Below are positions 29,579 to 39,027 of a DNA stretch of 64,000 nucleotides, piece by piece (position 1 is the first letter of the stretch; the number at the start of each line of letters is the position of its first letter). Source of the stretch: Kineosporia mesophila (GTDB lineage Bacteria > Actinomycetota > Actinomycetes > Actinomycetales > Kineosporiaceae); contig NZ_JAJOMA010000001.1 of NCBI RefSeq assembly GCF_021129235.1, forward strand, positions 62,001-126,000. The letters run 5' to 3'. The notes beneath the pieces were generated by a model that was not told the origin of the DNA, did not search any database, and saw nothing but the letters and a program-made list of their open reading frames with translations. Both the position numbers and the translations under genes were made by a program.

Positions 29579-32500
29579 ATGGCGACCGTGGTGATGAAGC
29601 GTGCCGCGCGGCGCCCAGAACCGGAGTACCCGTCCGGGGAGATCGTTCTTGAGGCGCCGCCGGAGATCCTCCAGTCGGAGGGTCGCGCCTGGATGCAGAT
29701 GCTCATGGTCATGCCGATGCTGGCCGGCTCGGCGGCGATGGCGCTGATGTACACGTCCAACCGCAGTAGTAGCAGCCCGCTGATGTATGTCGCCGGTGGC
29801 CTGTTCGGGCTCTCGGCGATCGGCATGATCGGCGCCCAGATGCTGTACAGCGGTGGGCGCAACAAGCAGACGATGCGGGCCGCGCGCGCGGAGTACATGC
29901 GGTATCTCTCGCATCAGCGGGCCCGGGTCCGGCGCATCATCGTGCAGCAGCGCAGTGCCCTGCACTACCGCTACCCGGCACCGGATTCGCTGTGGTCGTT
30001 CCCCGATGGCCCCCGGCTGTGGGAGAGGCGTCCCGCGGACGGGGATTTCGGCATGATCCGGATCGGTCTCGGTCCCCAGGAACTAGCCACCGCACTGATT
30101 CCGCCGCAGACCAAGCCTCTTGATCAGCTCGAGCCGATGTGTGCAGCCGCACTGCGCCGTTTCATCCGCTCGTACGCGGTGGTCCCCGACCTGCCGGTGG
30201 TGATGGCGCTCGACGGCTTCTCCCGTATCCACGTGCGTGGTGACGGTGACCGGGCCCGGTCGATGGTGCGGGCGCTGCTTGCGCAGGCCGTAGCGCTTCA
30301 CGCTCCGGACGACCTGATCGTGGCCGTGTGCGTGGCCCCAGATCGCCGCGCCGACTGGGAATTCGCGAAGTGGCTGCCGCACGCACAGCACCCGGACCGC
30401 ACTGATGCCCTTGGTCCCTTGCGCTTGATCGCCGACAGCGTTACAGGCCTCGAAGCCATGCTCGACGATGTCGTCGGCCGCAGGCCGAGATTCGACCCCT
30501 CCACCGCGTCCGGCCGGGTCGGCCAGCACGTGCTGGTCGTGCTCGACGGCGGTGCCGTGGCCGGTTCCGACCACCTGATGACCGACGGGGGCATCGAGGG
30601 CGTCACGGTCTTCGACCTCCGCGGGGGGGTGCCGCGGGTGCTCGACTACGCCACGCTGGTGCTCGACGTCGAGGCCGACGGCAAGCTGCGCAGCACCACG
30701 CTCAACGCCACCAGTGAGATGGGCACCGCCGACACCTTCAGCCCGCACGAGGCCGAGGCACTGGCGATGCAGCTCGCCCCGTTGCGGATGACGCTGGCGG
30801 CCCGCGGCGACATCGGCCTGTCCGCCGACCTCGGCCTGACCGAGTTGCTCGGTATCGGTGACGCCGCCCGGCTCGACACCTCCGTCACCTGGTTGCCCCG
30901 GCCCAGCCGCGACCGTCTGCGGGTGCCGATCGGTGTCTCGCCCGAGGGTATGCAGATCGATCTGGACCTGAAGGAATCGGCGCTGGAGGGCATGGGCCCG
31001 CACGGACTGCTCGTCGGGGCGACCGGCTCGGGCAAGTCCGAGCTGCTGCGCACCCTGGTGCTGGCCCTCGCCGCCACCCACGACTCCCAGGTGCTCAACT
31101 TCGTCCTCATCGACTTCAAGGGTGGGGCGACCTTCACCAAGCTGGACCGGCTCCCGCACACCAGCGCGGTGATCACCAACCTGGCCGACGAGCTGCCGTT
31201 GGTCGACCGCATGACCGACGCGATCAACGGTGAGCTGCTGCGCCGCCAGGAACTGCTCCGCGCGGCCGGTAATTTCGCTTCGCAGCGCGACTACGAACGG
31301 GTGCGGGTGTCCGGTGCACCCCTGCCGCCGTTGCCCAGCCTGCTGATCGTCTGTGACGAGTTCTCCGAACTGCTCTCGGCCAAGCCCGACTTCATCGAGA
31401 TGTTCGTGCAGATCGGCCGGCTCGGCCGGTCACTCGGTGTGCATCTGCTGCTGGCCTCGCAGCGTCTGGAGGAGGGCCGCCTGCGCGGCCTGGACACCCA
31501 CCTGTCGTACCGGATCGCGCTGCGGACGTTCTCGGCGATGGAGAGCCGGATCGCGCTGGGAACCTCGGACGCGTTCGAGCTGCCCCGCTCTCCCGGTCAC
31601 GGGTACATCAAGTTCGGTACCGAGCCGCTGGTGCGTTTCCGCGCCGCCTACGTGTCGGGCACCTACCGGCACGACCACACCGGGCCGGTCTCGGTCGCGG
31701 CCCAGGCGATCATCGACTTCACCTCGCAGTACACGCCCGCGACGACGGCCGTCGGGCAGGAACCGGACGTCCCGCTGGAGTCCGACGAGTCCGCCGGTGG
31801 TGAAACGCTTCTCGACGTCATGGTGGGACGCCTCGAAGGTCACGGCGATCCCGCGCACCAGGTCTGGCTGCCGCCGCTGGGCGATTCGCCGTCCCTGGCC
31901 GAGTTGCTGCCGCCGCTGGAGGTCCAGCCCGGACGGGGCCTGGTCGCCTCCGGGGCGGCGTCCGGGCTGGTCGCCCGGATCGGCATCGTCGACCGGCCGT
32001 TCGAGCAGCGTCGTGACGTGCTCGAGGTGGACCTGGCCGGCAGTGGTGGGCACATGGTGGTGGTCGGTGGCCCGCGCAGCGGTAAGAGCACGGTACTGCG
32101 TGACCTGGTGCTCTCCCTGGCCCTGACCCACACACCGGCCGAGACCCAGTTCTACGTGCTGGACTTCGGCGGTAGTGCGTTCTCCGCGATGAACGGGCTG
32201 CCGCACGTGGGTGGGGTGGCCGGTCGTCTCGACGTCAGCAAGGTCCGCCGCACGGTGTCCGAGGTGATGACCGTGCTGACCGCGCGCGAACAGCTGTTCG
32301 CGCGGCGCGGCATCGAATCGATGACGGAGTACCGGCGCCTGCGGGCGTCCGGTGAGATGACGGACGATGTGTTCGGCGATGTTTTCCTGATCGTCGATGG
32401 CTGGGCAACCCTGCGCAGCGATTTCGAGGACCTCGAAGCCGTAATCACGCAGGTCGCCGCGCGAGGTCTGACCTACGGCGTGCACCTGGTGGTCGCCGCC

Positions 32501-33526
32501 AGCCGCTGGATGGAGATGCGGCCCGCCGCCCGGGACATGTTCGGCAGCCGGCTGGAACTGCGCCTGGGTGACATCGCCGACTCCATGCTCGACCGCCGCA
32601 CCGCGATGAACGTGCCGGAGGGCACGCCGGGTCGCGGCATCACCCCCGACCGTTTCCACTTCCTCGCCGCCCTGCCCCGGATCGACGGTGCCCACACCAC
32701 CGACGACCTGGCCAGCGCGGTGAACGACACGGTGACCTCGATCGCCCGGCACTGGTCCAGCCCCTCCGCACCTCCCGTCCGACTGCTGCCCGCCGAGTTC
32801 CCCTACAAGGAAATGGACCTGGGCGTCCCGGGCGGAATCCCGATCGGTGTGGCCGAGAGCGACCTCGAAGTGGTGCGCCTCGACCTCGACTCCGACCCCC
32901 ACTTCCTGCTCTACGGCGACTCACGCTCGGGCAAGACCTCGTTCCTGAGGGCCTTCGGCAAGGCACTGACCGAGCGCTACGACTCGGAGCAGGCGCGCAT
33001 CGTGGTGATCGACCACCGTCGCAGCCTGCTGGGTGCCATCACCGAGCCGCACCTGATCGGCTACGGCACCGGAGCAGCCCGCAGCGAGGAGATCCTCGCC
33101 GAGGTGGGCCAGGCCCTGCGCACCCGCTTGCCCGGCCCCGACGTCACGGCCGAACAACTGCGTGACCGCAGCTGGTGGCGAGGCCCCGAACTGTTCGTCC
33201 TCGTCGACGACTACGAGCTGGTGGCCACTGCCAGCGGCAACCCGCTCGCAGTGCTGCAGGAGTTCGTCGGCCAGGCCCGGGATGTAGGCCTGCACCTGAT
33301 CATCGCGAGGCGTGCCGGTGGTGCCGGTCGGGCCCTGTACGAGCCGGTGACGATGGCCCTGCGGGAGATCGGATCGGCCGGGGTGATCCTGAACGGCCAG
33401 CGTGACGAGGGGGCCCTGCTCGGCAATGTCCGCCCGTCGGCGCAGCCGCCGGGGCGGGGCTGGCTGGTGGACCGGGAAAGGGGCACGGAGCTGGTGCAAC
33501 TGGCCTGGCTGCCGCCGGTGGAGTGA
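29579..33526 (+). CDS. eccC: EccC, fused three-ATPase motor of the ESX system
   Basis: 1315 residues, EccCa and EccCb in one chain. Two membrane helices (about 42-60 and 66-85) are followed by three FtsK-like ATPase domains with P-loops VGATGSGKSELLR (about 480), VGGPRSGKSTVLR (about 830) and YGDSRSGKTSFLR (about 1113). The first domain has a proper Walker B (LLIVCDEFSELL); domains 2 and 3 have VFLIVDGWATL and LFVLVDDYELV, the weaker sites expected for the substrate-regulated modules. The start follows a purine-rich GAGGGAGGGGG. EccC recognises Esx substrates and powers export. It leads the plus-strand block through 39992. Confidence 0.95.
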   Translation: MATVVMKRAARRPEPEYPSGEIVLEAPPEILQSEGRAWMQMLMVMPMLAGSAAMALMYTSNRSSSSPLMYVAGGLFGLSAIGMIGAQMLYSGGRNKQTMRAARAEYMRYLSHQRARVRRIIVQQRSALHYRYPAPDSLWSFPDGPRLWERRPADGDFGMIRIGLGPQELATALIPPQTKPLDQLEPMCAAALRRFIRSYAVVPDLPVVMALDGFSRIHVRGDGDRARSMVRALLAQAVALHAPDDLIVAVCVAPDRRADWEFAKWLPHAQHPDRTDALGPLRLIADSVTGLEAMLDDVVGRRPRFDPSTASGRVGQHVLVVLDGGAVAGSDHLMTDGGIEGVTVFDLRGGVPRVLDYATLVLDVEADGKLRSTTLNATSEMGTADTFSPHEAEALAMQLAPLRMTLAARGDIGLSADLGLTELLGIGDAARLDTSVTWLPRPSRDRLRVPIGVSPEGMQIDLDLKESALEGMGPHGLLVGATGSGKSELLRTLVLALAATHDSQVLNFVLIDFKGGATFTKLDRLPHTSAVITNLADELPLVDRMTDAINGELLRRQELLRAAGNFASQRDYERVRVSGAPLPPLPSLLIVCDEFSELLSAKPDFIEMFVQIGRLGRSLGVHLLLASQRLEEGRLRGLDTHLSYRIALRTFSAMESRIALGTSDAFELPRSPGHGYIKFGTEPLVRFRAAYVSGTYRHDHTGPVSVAAQAIIDFTSQYTPATTAVGQEPDVPLESDESAGGETLLDVMVGRLEGHGDPAHQVWLPPLGDSPSLAELLPPLEVQPGRGLVASGAASGLVARIGIVDRPFEQRRDVLEVDLAGSGGHMVVVGGPRSGKSTVLRDLVLSLALTHTPAETQFYVLDFGGSAFSAMNGLPHVGGVAGRLDVSKVRRTVSEVMTVLTAREQLFARRGIESMTEYRRLRASGEMTDDVFGDVFLIVDGWATLRSDFEDLEAVITQVAARGLTYGVHLVVAASRWMEMRPAARDMFGSRLELRLGDIADSMLDRRTAMNVPEGTPGRGITPDRFHFLAALPRIDGAHTTDDLASAVNDTVTSIARHWSSPSAPPVRLLPAEFPYKEMDLGVPGGIPIGVAESDLEVVRLDLDSDPHFLLYGDSRSGKTSFLRAFGKALTERYDSEQARIVVIDHRRSLLGAITEPHLIGYGTGAARSEEILAEVGQALRTRLPGPDVTAEQLRDRSWWRGPELFVLVDDYELVATASGNPLAVLQEFVGQARDVGLHLIIARRAGGAGRALYEPVTMALREIGSAGVILNGQRDEGALLGNVRPSAQPPGRGWLVDRERGTELVQLAWLPPVE

Positions 33527-33684
33527 TTAAAGACTTATCACCTGGCGCAGGTGCTTTGGGTAGTGTTGTAAGGGTGGGGCCTGTAGTGCGGTCGCGACGT
33601 CCTGGGAGGGGAGAGTCTTGAGCGCCAGGATTGACGTGGGCTCGGTGTGGTGGCGACGTGTTTGACGTCGATCGTGCGGAGACA

Positions 33685-34350
33685 GTGGCTGCGTGGCGGA
33701 GGGCTGGATACCGGGGGGCGTTGAATGCTGCCGCAGTGACGATGGTCGTGGTGCTTGGGGTTTCGGCTTGCGGGGGTTCGTCGGGGACGGATGCCGATAC
33801 GAAAGCGACCAGCTCGGCGACGACGACCACTGCGCCGTCCACTCCTGGAACCGAAGAAACTTCGGCCGCTGGGGGTACCAAGGGCGCATCGCCGACGGTC
33901 ACTGTTTTCGCCCGTACCGGTGCCCCGGCAGACGAGGTCCTCGCTGGGGCGAGCGAGGCCATACAGAAGACGCCGAGCGATGTCATGTCATCGTTGGCCG
34001 GGGAGATATTGCTTTTCCGGTCCATGCGCGGTCCTGTCCAATATGCGAAGGTCACGAAGTCGAGTGTCCTGACCAAGCGGATCAAGTGGTTCACCGACGA
34101 AGAGCTGGAGGGGGTGACCTACCTTGTCGTTGTACCGACTTGGGAGGAGCGGAACAACAGGTTGGCCTACTTCCTGATCACTGCTCGTTCGCTCACTGAC
34201 CTTGGTTATGCCAACTTCACCCCGGATTTGGACCCAGCAGATCTTTCGTCTGTGGGGGAGGTCCATACATTGACACAAGCTGATCTGGACTCGGTTTCCG
34301 ATTGGCGGCCATTCATGAATCGATCTATTAGAACCTCGGACATACGTTAG
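33685..34350 (+). CDS. lipoprotein of the ESX locus, family unknown
   Basis: 221 residues from GTG 33685 (GTG 33658 is possible). A signal peptide with arginines up front and a hydrophobic core ends at a lipobox VSAC, so it is lipid-anchored outside. A Ser/Thr/Asp linker of about 45 residues leads to a domain with SMRGPVQYAKVTKSSVLTKR and WFTDEELEGVTYLVVVPTWE. I do not recognise the fold. Base composition drops here and stays lower until about 35.8 kb. It stands between eccC and the secreted-type proteins, perhaps helping them leave the envelope. Confidence 0.7.
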   Translation: MAAWRRAGYRGALNAAAVTMVVVLGVSACGGSSGTDADTKATSSATTTTAPSTPGTEETSAAGGTKGASPTVTVFARTGAPADEVLAGASEAIQKTPSDVMSSLAGEILLFRSMRGPVQYAKVTKSSVLTKRIKWFTDEELEGVTYLVVVPTWEERNNRLAYFLITARSLTDLGYANFTPDLDPADLSSVGEVHTLTQADLDSVSDWRPFMNRSIRTSDIR

Positions 34351-34513
34351 AGCAAGGGCGCGCGACTGGGCGAAGGGCATGGGGGCGGGAACGGGCCATG
34401 CTGGCTGGTTCTCTTCATATGGAAATTGGTTCAATTCTGGATGGCCCGGCAAGGGCAATCCAGAGATCGAAAATCGACCGGCATATGGTCGTACGCTGAG
34501 GGAGGGAAACAGG

Positions 34514-35050
34514 ATGGGCGGAGCAGTTGAGGTTGATCCGAAGTCTCTGACTACGTTCGCGAAAGCGGTCAAGGCTCTGGCGGCGGAGCACACTGAAGCA
34601 GCGGGGGTTCACCCCGAGGATCTCAGTGCATACACGGGGGCAATGTTCAACGAAGCACCCAACTTTCGCGAGGCCCGAACATTCGCGGATTATCATGCGC
34701 AGCTGGCCGGCTCAGTTCAGTCAATGTTGGCGGACGCGGTGGTGGGCTTGGAAAGCTTAGGGAATGGTGCCGAGTATTGTGCGGCGACCTATGTGAACAG
34801 CGACCAAGGAAATGCTGCCACTCAGCGCAATATCGACGACGCCCTGGGTCCGATTCAGGAAAATAATTATGTCGCTCCTGGAAATAGCCCCGAAGAGATT
34901 CTTATCCGTAAGGAGGATATTTACAACAGGCAGCATCTAATGCCTGCGACAAAAGACTCCGGGTACGGCGACGACGGCTTCGAGCTTGAGACCAATAGCG
35001 GCAGGACGATCGAAGTGGTGCCCGAACCGGGCACTCCCGCTGGCAACTGA
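34514..35050 (+). CDS. EspC-like ESX substrate or partner
   Basis: 178 residues from ATG 34514 with GGAGGG seven bases upstream. The N-terminal 110 residues look like the EspC/ESX-target helical hairpin: GGAVEVDPKSLTTFAKAVKA opens with the family's V.P..L..FA pattern, and a second helix group has ARTFADYHAQLAGSVQSML. No WXG turn. A polar C-terminal part follows. It precedes a large substrate-like gene by 12 bases, so the two may be exported as a pair, as PE/PPE-type partners are (inference). Confidence 0.6.
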   Translation: MGGAVEVDPKSLTTFAKAVKALAAEHTEAAGVHPEDLSAYTGAMFNEAPNFREARTFADYHAQLAGSVQSMLADAVVGLESLGNGAEYCAATYVNSDQGNAATQRNIDDALGPIQENNYVAPGNSPEEILIRKEDIYNRQHLMPATKDSGYGDDGFELETNSGRTIEVVPEPGTPAGN

Positions 35051-35062
35051 GGCAGGTGGCGT

Positions 35063-37291
35063 ATGCCGGGTCAGAGCGACGACTGGGGCTACCAGCTAGA
35101 GCAACTGGGGAAGGACGATGTCCAGAGGAGGGGCCAGTTCTACAGCAACGCGACTTCTTTGTCCGGGCTGGACTGGGGCCGCACGGACTGGTCATTTTCT
35201 GAAATCGAAGAAATCAAAGCGGCTGCTGACGCCCAGAACTCGGCCACATACACCCAAGCGGCGGCTTCGTGGGGCCAGATCATCACCATGCTTGAGGGAA
35301 TGAGATCGGGACTTCGTGCAGCCGGTGCCACCATGGAAGGAGGTTGGGATCCATCCGTTACACAGGCGGCGGCAAACTTCTTCTATCATGTCGGCGCCAG
35401 CGCTTGGTCAATGGCTGACTGGATTACCTATGCCCAAGGAAACCAGACCGCGCTAGAGATCATGGCGGAGGAGGTGAATGATGCGAAGAAGCGCGTCGAG
35501 ACGATCTACAGAAATTACCAGAAGGAATCTGACAGTAAGTTGTTGGAGATTGAGCGGGCGAGCCTCCTCCTCGACGACTCTGCTGTCTCCACGACCAGCG
35601 GTTCCGATGGTCAGAGTCAAGCTGACGCGCTGAATAATGAACTAAATCGAATCATTGAAAATTATACGAAACAAGCCGCAGTTGTCATGAATGCGCTCGG
35701 TGATAGCTATGTCGCCAATGCACATCAGTTGAATGAAGGCCATAAGTACCAGGGGCCCATTACGTCCAAGACCGTACCGAACTCAACCTCGAACAACTCC
35801 AGTTCGTCGGACAGCAATGGTTCCGGTGGTAACGGAAACGGCGGTGGTAGCAACCGCAATAACGGCGGCACCAACACTCGCCGTACCGTGAACAACACCC
35901 CCAATGATACCAAGAACCGTAGCTCCGACCCGAGGGATCGGCCGCGGTCGTCCACTGATGACGGCACTGATACCTCCAAGGGCGACGACCCGAAAGGCAC
36001 TGGCGGCACCGGGGGTACCGGCGGGACGGGTGGCAATGGTGGCTCCGAGGGAACCGGGGGTACGGGCGGGACGACCACTCCTGGAACTGTTGTCGGTCGC
36101 CCAGTCAATAATGGCGACGGCACCGGCACTAACTCCGGTACAGGCACTGGAACCGATACCGGTGCGAGTGCCGGCAGCAACACCGGTACGGGAACCGGCA
36201 CGCCGCAGGCATCCAATCCCACGGTGATCCGGGCTAATCCAGCATCTACGGATACCCCGACGGGTCCGGTAGCTTCGCCCAGCAGCAATCCCACCACGCG
36301 TTTCGGCGCTCCCACGGCCTTCGATCCCGATGGTGGGGCCGGGCGTCCGTCCGCGTTCCCGTCGAATCCGGCCAGTGGGGTGCCGGGTTCACCGCTCGGC
36401 CGGGGCGCGGGCGGGGGTAGTGGTTTTCCCGGTGATCCGGGTGGCCGGTCGGGATTGCCCGGTGGTGCCGGCATGCGTAACTCGTTGCTGGGGCGTCTCG
36501 GTGGCGGAGGTGGTGGCGGTTCGTCGTCGTTCCCGTCCGGAGGTGGAGGCACTCGGGGCATCAATTCGATGCGCGGTGGCATCGGTTCGGGTGGTAACCC
36601 CGGTGGTGGTGCCGGCAGTCGAGGAGTTCCTGGCGCTGGTGGTGGCACGGACCGTGGGATGTCGGGTTCCGGTGGCAGCCCGAACGGTCGTGGCATGCCT
36701 GGTAGTCCTGGTCAAAAAGCTAAGGGGAAAAACGGTTTTGGCGCAGGTCGTAAGGACGGCCGTCGGCTCGAGGACGACGATGATGCCGAGAAGGGCCCGA
36801 GTTACCGCGAGGACAGTGCCGAGTATCTGGGTGACATGCCGGAGATGCCTCAGCAGTTGCTGGGTCCGGTGCGTCCGAAGGTGGAGCCTGGTCGTCGTGC
36901 GGGGTTCAGTCTTGGCCGGCCGGGCAAGAAGCGCCGGGTCGAGGAAGAGCTCGAAGGACGTCGTTCACGGCCGCAGACCGGTGATGAGCTGATCGTGATC
37001 CCGGCCGAGCGCAAGCCGGACCTGACCGGGCGGCGGGCGTTCGGGGGAATCGAGACCGAGAAGGCTGCTCCGGCGGGCCTGCCCGAGCTGCTGAAGGGCG
37101 GTCACGCAGCTCCCGAGGTGCTGGCGCCCGAAGGGGCTCGGCGTACTACCCGGCGGGGTGAGAACATCGAGGCCGAGCAGTGGCAGGTCGACGTGCCCGA
37201 CCGGATCGTCGCGGCGCAGGAAGAGGCGGCGCAGCATCGGGGACACGCCCTGGCGGCCGAGAACCGGCGACCCAGCACTCCGGGTTCCTGA
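35063..37291 (+). CDS. large ESX-associated protein with helical N-terminus and Gly/Ser/Thr-rich body
   Basis: 742 residues. Residues 1-230 are helix-rich and free of low complexity (WGQIITMLEGMRSGLRAAGA, NQTALEIMAEEVNDAKKRVE) and resemble the helical export domain of long WXG/PPE-like substrates. Residues 230-560 are low-complexity Gly/Ser/Thr/Asn and Pro, with a run of GGTG repeats. Residues 560-742 are charged, with an acidic tract and basic patches. No catalytic motif or signal peptide, so any export must be through the ESX system. It could also be a scaffold. Composition changes from lower GC at the 5' end to very high GC at the 3' end, suggesting a mosaic gene. Confidence 0.7.
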   Translation: MPGQSDDWGYQLEQLGKDDVQRRGQFYSNATSLSGLDWGRTDWSFSEIEEIKAAADAQNSATYTQAAASWGQIITMLEGMRSGLRAAGATMEGGWDPSVTQAAANFFYHVGASAWSMADWITYAQGNQTALEIMAEEVNDAKKRVETIYRNYQKESDSKLLEIERASLLLDDSAVSTTSGSDGQSQADALNNELNRIIENYTKQAAVVMNALGDSYVANAHQLNEGHKYQGPITSKTVPNSTSNNSSSSDSNGSGGNGNGGGSNRNNGGTNTRRTVNNTPNDTKNRSSDPRDRPRSSTDDGTDTSKGDDPKGTGGTGGTGGTGGNGGSEGTGGTGGTTTPGTVVGRPVNNGDGTGTNSGTGTGTDTGASAGSNTGTGTGTPQASNPTVIRANPASTDTPTGPVASPSSNPTTRFGAPTAFDPDGGAGRPSAFPSNPASGVPGSPLGRGAGGGSGFPGDPGGRSGLPGGAGMRNSLLGRLGGGGGGGSSSFPSGGGGTRGINSMRGGIGSGGNPGGGAGSRGVPGAGGGTDRGMSGSGGSPNGRGMPGSPGQKAKGKNGFGAGRKDGRRLEDDDDAEKGPSYREDSAEYLGDMPEMPQQLLGPVRPKVEPGRRAGFSLGRPGKKRRVEEELEGRRSRPQTGDELIVIPAERKPDLTGRRAFGGIETEKAAPAGLPELLKGGHAAPEVLAPEGARRTTRRGENIEAEQWQVDVPDRIVAAQEEAAQHRGHALAAENRRPSTPGS

Positions 37292-37341
37292 AAGCGCATG
37301 AGCAGTAGCAACCCCGAAACGGCGACGGAGCAGCGGCAGAC

Positions 37342-39027
37342 ATGGCACGGACGATCCAGGTGGCCCCCGGCCGGCGTGGCGCGTACACCACGATCGGTGA
37401 CGCCCTGAGCGATGCCCCGACGGACGCGGTCATCGAGGTGGCCGAGGGCACCTATCGGGAAGCGCTGCATCTGGACGGCAAGACCGTGACCATCCGCCCG
37501 CTGCCCGGCGGCGGCCCGGTCGTCATCGACGCGGACGGGGCGCCGCATCCGGCGATCAGCTGCCGCGACGGAGGGGTGCAGCTGGAAGGACTGACGCTGC
37601 GGGGCGGTGAGGGGGCGGCTCTCTCGACGGAGCGTTCGCAGGTGCGCGTCGAGCGCTGCACGCTCAGTTCGCGTCAGGCGGCGGGGGTGAGCATCAATGG
37701 TGGACGCGTCGATCTGCGTAAGTGCACGGTCGAGAATGCGTTGTTCGGTTTGCTGATCGAGGACGCGGACGGCTCGGTCACCGACTGCACGATCACTGAC
37801 ATCGCGGAAGACGGTGTGCTGGTGAGGATCGGCGCCGCTCCGGTGATCCGGGCGACGACGGTGAGTGGCTGCGGGAGCCGCGGGATCTACGTCTACCAGT
37901 TCGCCCGCCCGACGATTGAGGGCTGCGAGATCTCCGGCACCGGCGGAGAGGGCATCTCGGTGGCCTACCGCAGCGAGCCGACCCTGCGCCGCTGCAAGGT
38001 GCACGACACCCAGGGCCCGGGCATCGCGTTCGGCAAGGGCTGCGGCGGCCTGGTGGAGGAGTGCTCGCTGGAGAACACGGGCAGTCCGGCACTGGACATC
38101 GACGAGGACGCCAACCCGGTGGTCCGCGAGCGCGCCGAGGGCATGTCCGGCCTCGGTGGCGGTTACGGCGACCCGGGGGAGTCCGACGAGGGCGTCGAGA
38201 AGCTGCTCGCCGAGCTCGACACGATGGTCGGCCTGACCGAGGTGAAGGCCGAGGTGCGGGGCCTGATCGACGAGCTCCAGGTGAACGAGTGGCGCCGCAG
38301 TGCAGGTCTTTCCGTCGCGGCGGGCAGCAACAACCTGATCTTCACCGGTGCTCCGGGTACCGGTAAGACCACCGTGGCGCGGATCTACGGAAAGCTGCTC
38401 GGCGCCTTGAAGGTACTGCCGGGCGGCGGTTTCCGGGAGGTCAGTCGGCGGGACCTGGTGGGTCAGTACCTGGGGCACACCGCCGAGAAGACCGCCTCGG
38501 TGTTCGACGCGGCCATGGGCGGGGTGCTCTTCATCGACGAGGCGTACACCCTCTCCCGCTCGGCCGGCAGTAACGACTTCGGCCAGGAGTCGATCGACAC
38601 CCTGGTCAAGCTGATGGAAGACCACCGCCACGAGATCGCCGTGATCGTGGCCGGTTACACCAAGGAGATGGCCGACTTCCTGGATGCCAACCCCGGTCTG
38701 GCGTCCCGGTTCTCGAAGGCCGTAGAGTTCACCAACTATGCCCCTGACGATCTGTTGCTGATCATGGAACGCATCACCGCGTCCGGTGACTACCAGCTCA
38801 CCCCCGGCACCCAGCCGCTGCTGCACCGCTACTTCGCGGGGCTCGCGCACGACCCCAACTTCGGTAACGCCCGGGAGGCCCGCAAGCTCTTCGAGAGCAT
38901 GCGCAAGGCCCAGGCGCAGCGCCTGCGCCGGGCCACCGTCCGGCCCACGCTCGACGACCTGCGTTCCCTGAACGAGCAGGACCTGTTCGACGTGATCGGC
39001 GCCGTCGACGGGGCGGGTCCCCGATGA
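37342..39027 (+). CDS. eccA: EccA/CbbX-type AAA ATPase fused to a parallel beta-helix
   Basis: 561 residues. Residues 1-265 are right-handed parallel beta-helix coils of about 22-23 residues, starting with TIGDALSDAPTDAVIEVAEG and followed by repeated G-V-x-I and C-x-I type turns (NALFGLLIEDADGSVTDC, GSRGIYVYQFARPTIEGC). Residues about 285-555 are a CbbX/EccA AAA+ module: VGLTEVKAEVRGLIDEL, Walker A GAPGTGKTT, Walker B VLFIDEAYTL, sensor region and arginine finger SRF. EccA proteins of mycobacteria have TPR repeats in front; here a beta-helix takes that place, probably to hold substrates. Overlaps the next gene by four bases. Confidence 0.88.
   Translation: MARTIQVAPGRRGAYTTIGDALSDAPTDAVIEVAEGTYREALHLDGKTVTIRPLPGGGPVVIDADGAPHPAISCRDGGVQLEGLTLRGGEGAALSTERSQVRVERCTLSSRQAAGVSINGGRVDLRKCTVENALFGLLIEDADGSVTDCTITDIAEDGVLVRIGAAPVIRATTVSGCGSRGIYVYQFARPTIEGCEISGTGGEGISVAYRSEPTLRRCKVHDTQGPGIAFGKGCGGLVEECSLENTGSPALDIDEDANPVVRERAEGMSGLGGGYGDPGESDEGVEKLLAELDTMVGLTEVKAEVRGLIDELQVNEWRRSAGLSVAAGSNNLIFTGAPGTGKTTVARIYGKLLGALKVLPGGGFREVSRRDLVGQYLGHTAEKTASVFDAAMGGVLFIDEAYTLSRSAGSNDFGQESIDTLVKLMEDHRHEIAVIVAGYTKEMADFLDANPGLASRFSKAVEFTNYAPDDLLLIMERITASGDYQLTPGTQPLLHRYFAGLAHDPNFGNAREARKLFESMRKAQAQRLRRATVRPTLDDLRSLNEQDLFDVIGAVDGAGPR

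Noticed and set aside
33539-33560. CACCTGGCGCAGGTG hairpin after eccC as a terminator
   Set aside because: Five-base stem with only CTTT behind it; too weak to call.
35725-36696. Proline-rich 323-residue minus-strand frame
   Set aside because: Antisense of the glycine-rich codons; Pro is the complement of Gly here.
35940-36700. Repeats in the 742-residue gene as a CRISPR or DNA repeat array
   Set aside because: Units are short, uneven and in frame (Gly-Gly-Thr-Gly codons); they are coding low complexity.
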